From the NCBI GenBank assembly GCA_009841225.1, contig VXMF01000011.1:223052-287051 (forward strand): a stretch of 64,000 bases of DNA, given 5' to 3'. Shown in pieces: positions 1 through 9,131 of the stretch. The notes under the pieces are model-generated. The model searched no databases. It had not been told where the DNA came from and was given only the letters and a program-made list of their open reading frames with translations. The position numbers and the translations under genes were made by a program. Each line of letters opens with the position of its first letter. Within the stretch, counting starts at the first letter, position 1. The stretch is from Terriglobia bacterium. GTDB taxonomy: Bacteria; Acidobacteriota; Terriglobia; Bryobacterales; UBA6623.

Positions 1-2
1 AC

Positions 3-539
3 AACGTTGGGACCCACTCCAGACAACAGCTTTGGGAGTGCTTGGAAGGGTTCTTGAGGGCAGTCATCCCAGTTGCTGAAGACTCCGGCGTCCGGCTTGC
101 CATGCACCCAAACGATCCGCCGATTCCGGTGTTCCGAGGCGTGGCGCAGCCAATGCGCTCGCTGGCGGACCAGCGGGAACTCATCCAGCTAGTCGACAGC
201 CCCTCGAACGGGATCACCCTAGACACCGGTGTAACTACGGAAATGGGCGAGGACGCGGCCGAGGCCATTCGCTACTTTGGATCGCGCGACCGGATCAATC
301 ACGTACACTTCCGCAATGTCCGTGTTGACGTGCCGTACTACAAGTACGTCGAAGTGCCTCACGATGCTGGCGATTGCGACATGCTCGCGTGCATGAAGGC
401 CTTCAGGGAAGTCGGATACCGGTATCTAGTGATTCCGGACCATACGCCGGAATTCACCGAAGACACTGTCGGATACCAGATGGGCTGGGCCTTCGCCATC
501 GGCTATCTCAGAGCTCTCCAACATGCTGCCGAGTCGTGA
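3..539 (+). CDS. Mannonate dehydratase-like protein (UxuA family), 3' part
   Basis: The reading frame is open to the left window edge, so only the C-terminal 178 residues are present; the TTG at 42 is internal and not a credible start. The motifs GVRLAMHPNDPP, NGITLDTG, the HVHFRN strand and the tail VIPDHTPEF with GYQMGWAFAIGYLRAL are those of the C-terminal half of the UxuA-type TIM barrel. That enzyme dehydrates D-mannonate to 2-keto-3-deoxygluconate in hexuronate catabolism; the His and Asp residues would bind the metal. A general xylose-isomerase-like barrel is the alternative. It ends about 90 bases before the next exported enzyme, and I cannot see its operon upstream. Confidence 0.75.
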   Translation, partial: NVGTHSRQQLWECLEGFLRAVIPVAEDSGVRLAMHPNDPPIPVFRGVAQPMRSLADQRELIQLVDSPSNGITLDTGVTTEMGEDAAEAIRYFGSRDRINHVHFRNVRVDVPYYKYVEVPHDAGDCDMLACMKAFREVGYRYLVIPDHTPEFTEDTVGYQMGWAFAIGYLRALQHAAES

Positions 540-627
540 TTGTGGTTCCCGTCCGGGCGCACGCGCCCAGAGATTCGCAGGTCGCTCAGTGTCACGAGTC
601 AACAAGTCAGGGTCAATGGAGGGTTTG

Positions 628-2130
628 ATGGCAGCAACGCTTCGAATCGCAATTGGCGCGGCGCTGGCCGCGATATTGCTCGCGGACGTCGTCGAACAGG
701 GGCCGCGAGATTCAGCGCCGTCGGGTTTGCTGGCGGGGGTGGCCCGTGGGGACATCACCCCGCCGGTCGGCATTGCACAAATGAACTGGGGCTCCCAGAC
801 GCACGTGCGGGCCGCAGGCATCGACCCGGCCGGGATGAAGGCCACGGCGCTGGTCCTGTCGGACGGCAACCAGAAATTCGCGATGGTCGACGTCGACCGC
901 ATCCAGAGTGCCGGGCTGGAGCCCGCGATCACGGCAGCCGCAAGAAGGACCGGAATCCCCGAGGCTCACATCCGCATCGGTGCAACCCACACTCACGCCG
1001 GCGTGGTGGTCAGTCCCGCCAAAGGCCCGCCAGGCCTCGATCTGACTCCGCTGGTGGACATGGCTGAGAGGTACCGCTTGTCTGTCATTGACAAGGTCGC
1101 GGGACTGATCGCCGAGGCGAACGGCCGTCTCGAGCCTGCACACATTCATGCCGGTAGGGGGGAAGGAACGATCAACATCAACCGGCGAGTTCGCGCTGAC
1201 GGTGAGAGCCCTCCCGCGGTGGGCCGCAACCCGGCGGGCTTCGTGGACCGTGAACTGGTGGTGTTCCGGATCGACGACGCCCAAGGACAAGCAATGGCTG
1301 TCTTGGCCAACTTCCAGTGCCACGGTACGGTACTCGCATACGAGAACCGAATCATCTCCCCGGACTGGATCGGGATGACACGCGCCACAGTCGAGCAGGC
1401 GTTTCCGGGGGCGTTGGCTCTGTTCTTCCAAGGAGCGGCCGGCAACCAGGGGCCCACCGAGGGATTCTCGGGAGATCTCGCGGTTGCCCACCGTCTCGGC
1501 CGCACCCTGGGCCACCAGGTTGCGGCGGTCGCAATGCAAATCGAAACGGTGGATAGGGTGCCGACGTTCGAGGGGTTCGTCGAATCCACCGCCTTTCAAG
1601 CCAAGCAGCACTGGCGCGTCCGAGGCCCGCGGGACGCCACGTTGCGTTTCGCCTCCCGAATCGTCGACGTGCCCCGTCGGACCTACTCCCAGAACGAAGT
1701 CGCCAATATGCGGTCGAGGCTAGAGAGGGCGGAGCAACAGCTCGGGCAGCTGCCCGAAAGCGCAACTGCCCTAGAGAGACACCAGGCTGGTGCTCGAGTC
1801 CGCCGCTTTGCCGACCTGCTGGCGCAGTGGACGCGGCCTGCCGATCCCTCCCCACTGCAGATCGAGGTTCAAGCCCTGCGGGTTGGAGAGCTCGCGCTCG
1901 TCGCGATGCCCGGCGAGCCGTTCGCCGAGATCGGTGTGGCTGTCAAGCGGGCATCGCCGTTCGAATTCACGATGTTCTGTGGCTATTCGGACGGCGTTGG
2001 AGGTGATTACGTGCCAACTGCCGACGAGTATCAGTACGGGGGGTACGAAGTCGAGAGGTCGCCGTACAATCCGGGCGCGGCAGCGAACATAATCGAGGCG
2101 GCCTCGGCGCTGCTGGCTAGCCTTCGTTGA
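628..2130 (+). CDS. Exported neutral/alkaline ceramidase-like amidase (N-terminal domain family)
   Basis: A 500-residue protein starting at the ATG at 628, because GGAGG lies at 618-622 and a clean signal peptide (hydrophobic run AIGAALAAILLA) follows; the same frame is open further upstream to 523. Family motifs are GVARGDITPPVG near the mature N terminus, IGATHTHAG, the metal-ligand-like ANFQCHGT, and FFQGAAGNQGP. These match the neutral ceramidase N-terminal domain, a zinc-dependent amidase fold. Classical neutral ceramidases are longer and carry a C-terminal immunoglobulin-like domain that is absent here. The substrate is therefore uncertain: ceramide, another N-acyl lipid or an amide. 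It is expected in the periplasm or outside the cell. Confidence 0.75.
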   Translation: MAATLRIAIGAALAAILLADVVEQGPRDSAPSGLLAGVARGDITPPVGIAQMNWGSQTHVRAAGIDPAGMKATALVLSDGNQKFAMVDVDRIQSAGLEPAITAAARRTGIPEAHIRIGATHTHAGVVVSPAKGPPGLDLTPLVDMAERYRLSVIDKVAGLIAEANGRLEPAHIHAGRGEGTININRRVRADGESPPAVGRNPAGFVDRELVVFRIDDAQGQAMAVLANFQCHGTVLAYENRIISPDWIGMTRATVEQAFPGALALFFQGAAGNQGPTEGFSGDLAVAHRLGRTLGHQVAAVAMQIETVDRVPTFEGFVESTAFQAKQHWRVRGPRDATLRFASRIVDVPRRTYSQNEVANMRSRLERAEQQLGQLPESATALERHQAGARVRRFADLLAQWTRPADPSPLQIEVQALRVGELALVAMPGEPFAEIGVAVKRASPFEFTMFCGYSDGVGGDYVPTADEYQYGGYEVERSPYNPGAAANIIEAASALLASLR

Positions 2131-2513
2131 CGAGCCCGCGCCGCCCGACGGTGTGGCTGTAGCTGGCGGAAATGCATAGGTGCCCGTCGTCAGACGAAAC
2201 CACGAGTGCGTTCAGGCGGTCGACTTCGTCGCTGACCAATCGCGTGACATTACCGAGCCTTGTGGGCAATTCGGAATCCTGCTCGCAGTCCTGATTGTGG
2301 GGTGGGCGCTGCTGTCCGCAGGGCGAAACCCCAGCCGTCGGGTGGTGCCGGCGGATAGCCGGTCACTCCCCTTGGCCGACATCGTGCACCAATCTCGATG
2401 CCGCGGCTTGGCTAGCGGGTCCCGTTCGTACTAGAATACGGGCCGGTTGAGATTCAATTCGACCCGATCGACCAAGTTGGCGCTCCCCGAGCGGGAGCTC
2501 GGAGGAACAAGAG
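2131..2513. other. Intergenic region with promoter for the DinB gene
   Basis: No convincing gene is seen in these 383 bases. An 84-codon open frame at 2180-2434 has no recognisable domain and no good ribosome site. The right end contains a sigma70-like promoter, listed separately, about 75 bases before the DinB start. Confidence 0.6.
2408..2437 (+). promoter_or_regulatory. Sigma70-like promoter of the DinB gene
   Basis: TTGGCT at 2408-2413, an 18-base spacer, then TAGAAT at 2432-2437. Transcription would begin near 2444 and give a leader of about 70 bases that contains the GGAGG at 2501-2505. Confidence 0.5.
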
Positions 2514-3023
2514 ATGAACACCCTTTTGAAGATCATGCTGGCCGTTGCAATCACAAGCCCGTTGATGGCTCAGGACAACCCACTGAGCCAAGAGGCCCAG
2601 CGCGCCTGGAGCCGGACGAAGAGCATGATTGTCGCTGCAGCGAACAAGATGCCCGAGGAGCACTACAGCTTCAAGCCGGCTCCGGAGAGCCAGAGTTTCG
2701 GCGACTTGGTGGCGCACACAGCCAATGCCGCGATGGCGTCGTGCTCCGGTATTGGCGGGGAGCGGAAGCGGGCGGGCGTGGACGGTAGTTCGTCCAAGGC
2801 CGACCTCGTCGCTGCGATCGATGCCGCAATGGCGGAATGTGAATCGGCTTACGGAACACTGACTGACAGCAATGCGACCGACATGATCGCCGGCAGGCGC
2901 GGTCAAAGCCCCCGCATCGGATTGCTGTATCGAAACACCATCCACATCGAGCACGAGTACGCGCAGATGGCGGTGCACATGCGGTTCAATGGGCTGGTGC
3001 CGCCTTCCAGCGAAGGCCGCTAG
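2514..3023 (+). CDS. DinB family protein, exported
   Basis: A 169-residue protein with GGAGG 8 bases before the ATG. The first 20 residues form a signal peptide (hydrophobic LKIMLAVAITSPLMAQ). The rest is an all-helical four-helix-bundle pattern: WSRTKSMIVAAANKMPEEHYSFKPAPESQSF, written here in part as the YSFKP and FGDLVAHTANA signatures, and a late HIEHEYAQMAVHMR helix. This is the DinB/YfiT-like metalloenzyme superfamily, where three His residues bind a metal. Members act as thiol transferases or are of unknown function; the export signal is common in acidobacterial members. It is monocistronic with its own promoter. The exact reaction cannot be told from sequence. Confidence 0.8.
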   Translation: MNTLLKIMLAVAITSPLMAQDNPLSQEAQRAWSRTKSMIVAAANKMPEEHYSFKPAPESQSFGDLVAHTANAAMASCSGIGGERKRAGVDGSSSKADLVAAIDAAMAECESAYGTLTDSNATDMIAGRRGQSPRIGLLYRNTIHIEHEYAQMAVHMRFNGLVPPSSEGR

Positions 3024-3480
3024 AGCGTTCTCCCCAAAGGGCCGGGCGATGCCGGTTAGGCTGGGCTAAGCGCCTGTTGCACGAACAGGCGCGACGGAGA
3101 GCGTCTATTTCCGGTTCCTATGGCTGAACGGCTACGGTCGGGGCATCGACTCCTTGACCGAATGCCTGCCCTCCGGGCCCGGGGTGATCGGGCGCGCCCC
3201 CAGCGCGATCCCGAAGGGTGGGATTGACCGTCGGGGAAAAGCGCCATGCCGACTCGATGATTCGATCTCCATTAGACGAGCGGTGTCCATTGTGGAGAAC
3301 GACGGCGATCGATGTTCGGCGCGTTGTGTCCCTCGTGCGTAAGCTGGTCTAAAGGACGTCTGAGCTTACAGTGGTGATGGTGCGGCCATTCAGAACGGAA
3401 CAGCCTCAGGCGTCCAACCTCGGGATATACGAGCCAGACGCAGCTGCCCTCGTCATCACCCGGCTATTGGGTTAGATTCA
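3024..3480. other. Intergenic region, no gene recognised
   Basis: These 457 bases contain only short open frames without recognisable motifs or ribosome sites (for example 3154-3342). I see no tRNA, terminator with a clear T-run, or repeat. A decayed gene cannot be excluded, but no homology is visible by eye. Confidence 0.5.
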
Positions 3481-4158
3481 GTGGGTCATTCGGTTCGCAG
3501 TCACCTAGGGATCGAGATCAGGTCATACGACGAGACGATTCGTCGTTTCATTCCGGGATACGAGGCGATGCTCGAGGCAGCCTCGCGCGAGTTGGTTAGA
3601 AATGGACCGGAGTTGGTGCTTGACCTTGGGGCCGGAACAGGAGCCTTGGCCGAGGCCGTCCTGTTGGCTGACGGTGGTGTCACCGTTGAGCTCATCGACG
3701 TCGACCCCGAGATGCTTGCTCAAGCGCGAGCACGACTTGCCGGCTTCACGGAGCGAGCGCGTTTCTCTGGCATCTCCTTCCTCGGGCCGCTGCCTTCGTG
3801 CGATGGGGCGTCGGCTTCACTATCCCTGCATCACATACGAGCACTGGACGCCAAGCGAAGCCTGTATCGCAGGATTTATGAAGCACTTAAACCGGGTGGC
3901 ACGTTCGTCAATGCCGATGCGGCTGTGCCTTCCGAACCTTCAGCACGGGAAGAGGTACTGCGTCAGTGGGTCGAGCACATGGTGAGCTGCGGAATCGGAA
4001 AGAGCGAGGGCTACGAGCATCTCGAGCGATGGGGAGAGGAGGACACCTACTTCCCATTGGAAGATGAGCTGAAAGCTGTCGAGGCAGCAGGTTTCGTCGC
4101 GGACTGCGTCTGGCGGCTGGGGCCGATAGCTGTTGTCGTCGGTCGAAAGCCCGCGTGA
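3481..4158 (+). CDS. Class I SAM-dependent methyltransferase
   Basis: 225 residues from a GTG start. The Rossmann methyltransferase core is clear: motif I VLDLGAGTGALAEAV (about residues 46-60), the acidic end of strand 2 at ELIDVDPEML that would bind the SAM ribose, a motif IV region near SLSLHHIRALD, and the post-motif EALKPGGTFVNAD. The acceptor substrate is not predictable. The start has no clear ribosome site; no alternative start downstream keeps motif I with a normal N-terminal arm. It is flanked by gene-poor spacers and shows no obvious operon partner. Confidence 0.85.
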   Translation: MGHSVRSHLGIEIRSYDETIRRFIPGYEAMLEAASRELVRNGPELVLDLGAGTGALAEAVLLADGGVTVELIDVDPEMLAQARARLAGFTERARFSGISFLGPLPSCDGASASLSLHHIRALDAKRSLYRRIYEALKPGGTFVNADAAVPSEPSAREEVLRQWVEHMVSCGIGKSEGYEHLERWGEEDTYFPLEDELKAVEAAGFVADCVWRLGPIAVVVGRKPA

Positions 4159-4366
4159 CTGGTCGGCAATCGATAGCGATTCCGTAGGCTGTCGCAATCA
4201 TAGCGGTAGTTGTGGCCACTTGTACTTGTGACTCAGGTCGCGCGTTCCTATTCAGGTGCTGGATCAACCGAGCCCAAGCGCGCCGAGAGGCATCGTGCAA
4301 GGCCTATGAGCCGCTTCCGGTGTGAAGCGTAGAGCCATCAATATCGCGAGAACGAATCCCGTTGCT

Positions 4367-6283
4367 TCAGGGCACTACTTCCACGGCCGGGCTGGCCTCC
4401 GGCGCGTCCACGGCAATAAAGGCTGTGTTCGAATCAACTCCGGCGACTTGGATGACTAGGGGGACCGCGTTCCCGGACGGGGCTTCCTCCGCCAGTTCCA
4501 CGTTGACTTGGTATAGGCCAGCGAATGATGGCACGAGGCCGGCGAGCACCACTGTCATCGACTCGCCGCCGACCAGCGCACTGACAGGCTCGACTGTGGC
4601 AGAGATGGGATCGGCCAAAGCGGCCGCACCCGTGCCAGGCGGATTCGTCACCGGCCCCAGGCCTGTAGCGAAGATCAGCAGAGTCTCGCCGGGCCGGGCG
4701 GGCCGAGCCCACGGGAACGCTCCTGCCGGGCCAGCCACCAACCCTCCGCTGGAAGCGATCAGCGCCGCAGCCTGGCCTAGGCCGTTCAGCGTGAAAATGC
4801 CCGGGCTGACGCGAGCGAGGGGCACCGTGACGGCCGAGCTGGTCATGTCTTCGACCGTAACGGTGAGCGCTGCTTCGGCGAGCCCCGCCAGCTCCCAAGG
4901 CACTTGGAAGTTCCGTTGTCCCGGCGAGGCGAATACCTGCGGCGCCGCTGTCGTTTCGTTGAAGGTCATCGACCCGCCGCCGAGGTCGTGAGGCAGAGGC
5001 CGGCCCTCAGCCGCCGCCGTGGCGGTTGCCAGACCCACTCCGAATGCCGTGGCTAGGCTGCCGGGAGCCACACCCGAACCGACTTCAAGAGTCGCTGAGT
5101 TCACCACTCCGCCCTCGGAAATTTGGGGAAACGGCCGGGGCGCGTCGATGCGATAGACGACGCCTGAGTCGGCAAAGTAGATTTCGCCAGCCTCGTCCTC
5201 GCCAAATGTCCTGATCGTGATCCCAGTCTCTCGAGGCCCAAGCTGCTCCCAGGCACCATCTTCCTGATACGCCGCGAACAACTCCCCTGTGCAATAGTCA
5301 GCGAAAAAATACGTGCCTGACAGTTGGGGGTGCCTCGTTCCGCGGTAGCGATAGCCGCCCGTGACCGAGCCTCCGCAATTGCCGCCAGCATTGGCGTATT
5401 CGAGAATCGGCAGAACGAGGGATCCGGCGGTATTGCAGTTGGTCCTCGGGTTGTAGCAACGAGAGCCCTCCATCAGCCGCCAGCCGTAGTTCTCGCCACC
5501 CTGGCTGGCGGCTGGCTGAAACGAGATCTCTTCGACGGCGTTCTGGCCCACGTCTCCGATGAACATGTCGCCGGTGAGACGGTCAAAGCTGAACCGCCAC
5601 GGATTCCGTAATCCATACGCCCATATCTCCGGGCGAGCGTTTGGCGTGTTCACGAACGGGTTCGACTCAGGTGGCAGCGCAGTGGATCCTTGGTCGACAT
5701 CAACCCGCAGCATCTTCCCCAAAGCACTGCTCAAGTCCTGAGCCAGATTGGGTGGATCTCCAGCCCCTCCGCCATCGCCCATGCCGATGTATAGGTAGCC
5801 ATCAGGTCCGAACTGGATTTGGCCGCCATTGTGATTCCGCCGGGGCTGCGCAGCTTGAAAGAGAATTGTTTCCGATTCCGGATCGGCTAGATTCGAATCG
5901 GAACTGACCTCGAAGCGCGAGACAACCGTTCCCCCTCCTAGATCCGTGTAATTGACGAAGAAGTAGCCATTGGTGGCGTACTTTGGATGGAACGCCAGGC
6001 TGAGGAGCCCTCGCTCGCCGCCGGCGCGGACACGGTCTCGAATATCCAAGAACGGGGCGCTGAGCAGACTCTCGCCATCGTGGACCAAGACGCGGCCGAC
6101 TTGCTCAGTAACGAAGAGCCGGCCCGTGTCGTCACCCGCATGCGTGATGGAAGTTGCGCCTGAAATGCCGCGGAAGACCTCAGCAAAGGTCAGCTCTTCC
6201 AAGTTGATCTGGGCGGTCGCCGGAAGAGCCAGGACAAGCGCCAGGGCCGCGGGAGCGACGAGTCTCCTAATCGAATAAAGCAA
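4367..6283 (-). CDS. PQQ-dependent sugar dehydrogenase with C-terminal Solibacter-type (TIGR03437-like) domain
   Basis: 638 residues from a TTG start preceded by GAGGAAA. A signal peptide (VAPAALALVLALPATAQ) directs export. Residues about 30-390 form a glucose/sorbosone dehydrogenase six-bladed propeller: RGLLSLAFHP, NHNGGQIQFGPDG, GMGDGGGAGDP, YGLRNPWRFSFD and NYGWRLMEG, where the His and Arg residues contact PQQ in the soluble glucose dehydrogenase family. From about residue 395, GGVVNSATLEVG to the end matches the roughly 220-residue C-terminal domain described in Solibacter (APGSLATAFGVGL, QRNFQVPWEL, LLIFATGLGPVTNPP, YQVNVELA). That domain probably serves surface display or carbohydrate contact, but its function is unknown. 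It would oxidise sugars in the periplasm or on the cell surface. Confidence 0.88.
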   Translation of the reverse strand: MLYSIRRLVAPAALALVLALPATAQINLEELTFAEVFRGISGATSITHAGDDTGRLFVTEQVGRVLVHDGESLLSAPFLDIRDRVRAGGERGLLSLAFHPKYATNGYFFVNYTDLGGGTVVSRFEVSSDSNLADPESETILFQAAQPRRNHNGGQIQFGPDGYLYIGMGDGGGAGDPPNLAQDLSSALGKMLRVDVDQGSTALPPESNPFVNTPNARPEIWAYGLRNPWRFSFDRLTGDMFIGDVGQNAVEEISFQPAASQGGENYGWRLMEGSRCYNPRTNCNTAGSLVLPILEYANAGGNCGGSVTGGYRYRGTRHPQLSGTYFFADYCTGELFAAYQEDGAWEQLGPRETGITIRTFGEDEAGEIYFADSGVVYRIDAPRPFPQISEGGVVNSATLEVGSGVAPGSLATAFGVGLATATAAAEGRPLPHDLGGGSMTFNETTAAPQVFASPGQRNFQVPWELAGLAEAALTVTVEDMTSSAVTVPLARVSPGIFTLNGLGQAAALIASSGGLVAGPAGAFPWARPARPGETLLIFATGLGPVTNPPGTGAAALADPISATVEPVSALVGGESMTVVLAGLVPSFAGLYQVNVELAEEAPSGNAVPLVIQVAGVDSNTAFIAVDAPEASPAVEVVP

Positions 6284-6312
6284 TTTCCTCGAACCTGTTG
6301 CGACCAGTCCGA

Positions 6313-6318
6313 ATTATA
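6313..6318 (-). promoter_or_regulatory. Consensus -10 element (TATAAT) of the PQQ dehydrogenase gene
   Basis: On the minus strand a perfect TATAAT lies 29 bases before the TTG start. No good TTGACA-like -35 is seen at 16-18 bases. The resulting leader would include the GAGGAAA ribosome site. Confidence 0.4.
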
Positions 6319-6549
6319 GGGGCTGTTACTGTCTGCCGGATTCGGCGGCAGTATTCCGGCACGTGCGCGGCCGTCGCCCGCACAGTCTTCGACCACACCA
6401 CGAGGCGACGTCGTATTCCGACCTCTTGGACCAGCTCACGGTAGTGAGCTATCGATTCGGGCGGGAGACTCGAGCGCGCACATCGCTTCATCGCCAAACT
6501 CGCGAACCGCCGTGCGCGCGTTACGCGCCGGGTGGGCGCGGGTTGCTTC

Positions 6550-7923
6550 TTACCGATCGGAGAGGGAGCGAAATGCCGCCAGCGCTCTCTCGCGACCCTG
6601 CCTGTGCTCAATGATTGGCGGGACGCCGGCCGAGCCGGGCTGGTAGCTCGAGGCTGCCGGCTGCCATCTGCGCAGGTAGCGGCCCGTCCGGTCGAATTTC
6701 TCGGCCTGAGTGATCGGGTTGAAGATGCGAAAGTACGGCGCGGCGTCCGCCCCGCAGCCCGCCACCCACTGCCAGTTCGCGATATTCTGGGCCGGGTCCG
6801 CATCGACAAGGGTGTCCCAAAACCAGGCTTCGCCGCACTGCCAGGGCAGGAGCAGATGCTTGGTAAGGAAGGACGAGACGCCCATCCGGACGCGATTGTG
6901 CATCCAGCCAGTCACCCAGAGCTGCCGCATCCCCGCGTCGATCCATGGGTAGCCTGTCCTGCCCCGCTGCCAAGCCCGGAGCGACTGTGGATCGGTCGCC
7001 CACGGGAACCGGCTGAATTTCTCCTGGAACGGCCGATTTGCGAGGTCCGGGAAGTGATAGAGCAGGTTTGCAGCGAAGTCTCGCCACACGAGCTGCCGGA
7101 GAAACGAAGCGATTCCCGGTTCTGCTTCAGCGTCGGCGCACTGGAGCTGTCGGGCCGCGTGCCACAGCTGGCGCGGGGACAGCTCGCCGAATGCTAGGTA
7201 TGGGGAAAGGGCCGAGGTCGCGTCCAGATCCGGCCTGTCGCGATCCTGCGCGTACGAATCGATCCGGCTGTTGAGGAAATCCTGCAGTCTCGAATCGGCG
7301 TTGTGCGCTTCAGGGGCCCATGCCTCGCGCAGACCGCTCGCCCAGTCCGGGCCGGTGGGAAGAAGCCGCCAATCTTCGAGCGACTCCGACTCCGCCGAGA
7401 TGCGGGGTACTGCCTGTGGGCGAGGGATTGGAAGCGGGACCGATGGCTCGCCCAGTGCGAGCGAAGCCTTGTAGAACGGCGTGAAGACCTTGAACCAAGT
7501 GCCTTGCTTTGTAAGCATCGTCTGTGGTTCGCGCAAATACGCGCCCTCAAAACTGCCGGAGACGGTTCCGATTCTCTGCAGTTCGATCTCGAGAGCCTTG
7601 TCGGCCCGAGCGCCCCAAGGCGTGTAGCGCCGATTCCAATAGACTCTGCGAGCGCCTGTACCGATGGCGACATCGATGACAGCGGCATTCTGGTGTCCCT
7701 TTCTCAGGATCAGAGGCACGCCAAGCTCCGCCAGTTGTCCCTGCAACCGGACGATGGCGTGATGCAGCCACCAGCGTCCGGCGCCGCCCAAAGGGCGCCC
7801 GTCGGCTGCATCGTCCAGCACGTAGAGAGCTAGCGTCGGACCGTAGGCAGTAGCCGCGCGCAAGGCGGCGTTGTCGGCAATGCGTAGATCCCGCCGGAAG
7901 ACGACTATCGCGGGCTTTTTCAT
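6550..7923 (-). CDS. phrB: Deoxyribodipyrimidine photolyase (class I CPD photolyase/cryptochrome family)
   Basis: 457 residues from the ATG at 7923, which follows GGAGG closely and gives the canonical N terminus KKPAIVVFRRDLRI-DN; the frame is open to 7986. The N-terminal alpha/beta domain would bind the antenna cofactor. The C-terminal FAD domain is intact: LSPYLAFGELSPRQ, FLRQLVWRDFAANLLYHFP, GRTGYPWIDAGMRQLWVTGWMHNRVRM, the W-rich FFWDTL-like segment WFWDTLVDADPAQNIANWQW, and the closing YFRIFNPITQAEKFD. It repairs UV-induced cyclobutane pyrimidine dimers using blue light. Length is normal. It stands alone on this strand, which is consistent with a stand-alone DNA repair gene. Confidence 0.93.
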   Translation of the reverse strand: MKKPAIVVFRRDLRIADNAALRAATAYGPTLALYVLDDAADGRPLGGAGRWWLHHAIVRLQGQLAELGVPLILRKGHQNAAVIDVAIGTGARRVYWNRRYTPWGARADKALEIELQRIGTVSGSFEGAYLREPQTMLTKQGTWFKVFTPFYKASLALGEPSVPLPIPRPQAVPRISAESESLEDWRLLPTGPDWASGLREAWAPEAHNADSRLQDFLNSRIDSYAQDRDRPDLDATSALSPYLAFGELSPRQLWHAARQLQCADAEAEPGIASFLRQLVWRDFAANLLYHFPDLANRPFQEKFSRFPWATDPQSLRAWQRGRTGYPWIDAGMRQLWVTGWMHNRVRMGVSSFLTKHLLLPWQCGEAWFWDTLVDADPAQNIANWQWVAGCGADAAPYFRIFNPITQAEKFDRTGRYLRRWQPAASSYQPGSAGVPPIIEHRQGRERALAAFRSLSDR

Positions 7924-8066
7924 CCCCTCCTCGAAGCGATGAGTTAAGGAGATCATTCTCGCAGCCGGGGCTCGTGACCTGCGCAACGGTAATGTCCCAG
8001 GCTGGATGACCGCGTGACCCTATGGCCGAGCGGACAGGTCAGTCTGGGTGGTGATCGCGAGACGGC

Positions 8067-9014
8067 TCAAGAGAAGTTCGCCAACTGGCGAACCTCTGCC
8101 ATGGTCTGAGGGAGGGGCACGCTCGGGTGGTATTCCAGTCCCGCGTACCCGTCGAACTTGCCGGCTTCCTGCAGCTCGTAGATCGCCCGGAACACATTGC
8201 GATAGTTGATCTCCCCTGTGCCCGGCTGCATGCGGCCGGGGTGATCCCCGATCTGAAAGTGGCCGATCAGATCGATGTTGTTTCGGATTTGAAGAATTAG
8301 GTCACCGTCCGTGACCTGCACATGGTAGATATCGAACAGCAGTTTGACGCGGGGCGAGTCCACGCGGCGCAGCATTTCGAACCCCTCCCGCGCTCCGGCG
8401 AGGAAGAGTCCCGGTCGTGTCACAAGCGTGTTGATCGGCTCGACGATGATCGTGGTTCCAGCTCGCTCCAGGATCGGCACGGCCTCTTTCAGGCCCGCCA
8501 CGCAGCTGTCCATCTGCTCGGCACGCGACACGCCCTCGCGCTCGGGTCCAGTCAGCACCACCAGTCGTTGGCAAGCAAACTCTGCCGCAACCGAGGAAGC
8601 ATCCGCGACCTCGCTCAGGAATCCCTCTCGTTCGTCAGGGTCTGTCAAGCTGCATCCAGGCGCCTGCACCCCCTTGTTGGCGGTGATGCAGACGGCTTCT
8701 AGGCCGTGCTTGAGCATCGCTTCCGCATATGCACTGCGTTCCCGGTCGTCGCGCCAGTCGAACATCTCGAAGCCCTCGTACCCAAAGCTCTTGGCTAGGG
8801 CTAGGCCCTCGTCGGGCGTGTATTTGACATCGGGGTCTGGGCGCGGGTCCGAGCGATCTATCGTGTCGACTGGCAGCCTGCGTTCACTTCCCCGGAACAT
8901 GTCGCACGTCACCGAGAGCTTGAGGCCGCTCGGGGCTGTCCGGGCCTGCCGCTCGCAGGCGAGCGCCAGCGATGCCGAGGCTGCGACAGACGTAACGAAT
9001 TCCCGTCGATGCAC
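8067..9014 (-). CDS. Tat-signal TIM-barrel isomerase (hydroxypyruvate isomerase-like)
   Basis: 315 residues from a GTG start with GGAGG 4 bases upstream; the open frame extends to 9083 but lacks a ribosome site there. The N terminus HRREFVTSVAASASLALACE is a twin-arginine-type signal. The body is a xylose-isomerase-like TIM barrel: GYEGFEMFDWRDD, VVLTGPE, TIIVEPIN, KLLFDIYHVQVTDGDL, GHFQIGDHPGRMQPGTGEINY and GYAGLEYHP, with Glu, Asp and His residues at metal-ligand positions. It would isomerise or epimerise a small sugar acid or hydroxypyruvate. It is the last gene of a three-gene minus-strand cluster with an oxidoreductase and a second barrel, suggesting one sugar-conversion route. Confidence 0.82.
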   Translation of the reverse strand: MHRREFVTSVAASASLALACERQARTAPSGLKLSVTCDMFRGSERRLPVDTIDRSDPRPDPDVKYTPDEGLALAKSFGYEGFEMFDWRDDRERSAYAEAMLKHGLEAVCITANKGVQAPGCSLTDPDEREGFLSEVADASSVAAEFACQRLVVLTGPEREGVSRAEQMDSCVAGLKEAVPILERAGTTIIVEPINTLVTRPGLFLAGAREGFEMLRRVDSPRVKLLFDIYHVQVTDGDLILQIRNNIDLIGHFQIGDHPGRMQPGTGEINYRNVFRAIYELQEAGKFDGYAGLEYHPSVPLPQTMAEVRQLANFS

Positions 9015-9131
9015 GATCCCTCCGATCCTCGTGGGGAGGCTGGCAGACAACAGCCGCGTCAGACGCCCATCATTGCGTCCCAAGTCACTTCGCCGCGAGT
9101 CTCCATGTCCATTCTGTTCGCTGGGTCGCGG

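Noticed and set aside
2180..2434. An 84-codon open frame in the gap before the DinB gene
   Set aside because: It has no ribosome site or domain, and the DinB promoter follows it directly.
4159..4366. Possible tRNA or small RNA between the methyltransferase and the PQQ dehydrogenase
   Set aside because: No cloverleaf with a T-arm consensus can be drawn, and no promoter-terminator pair is visible.
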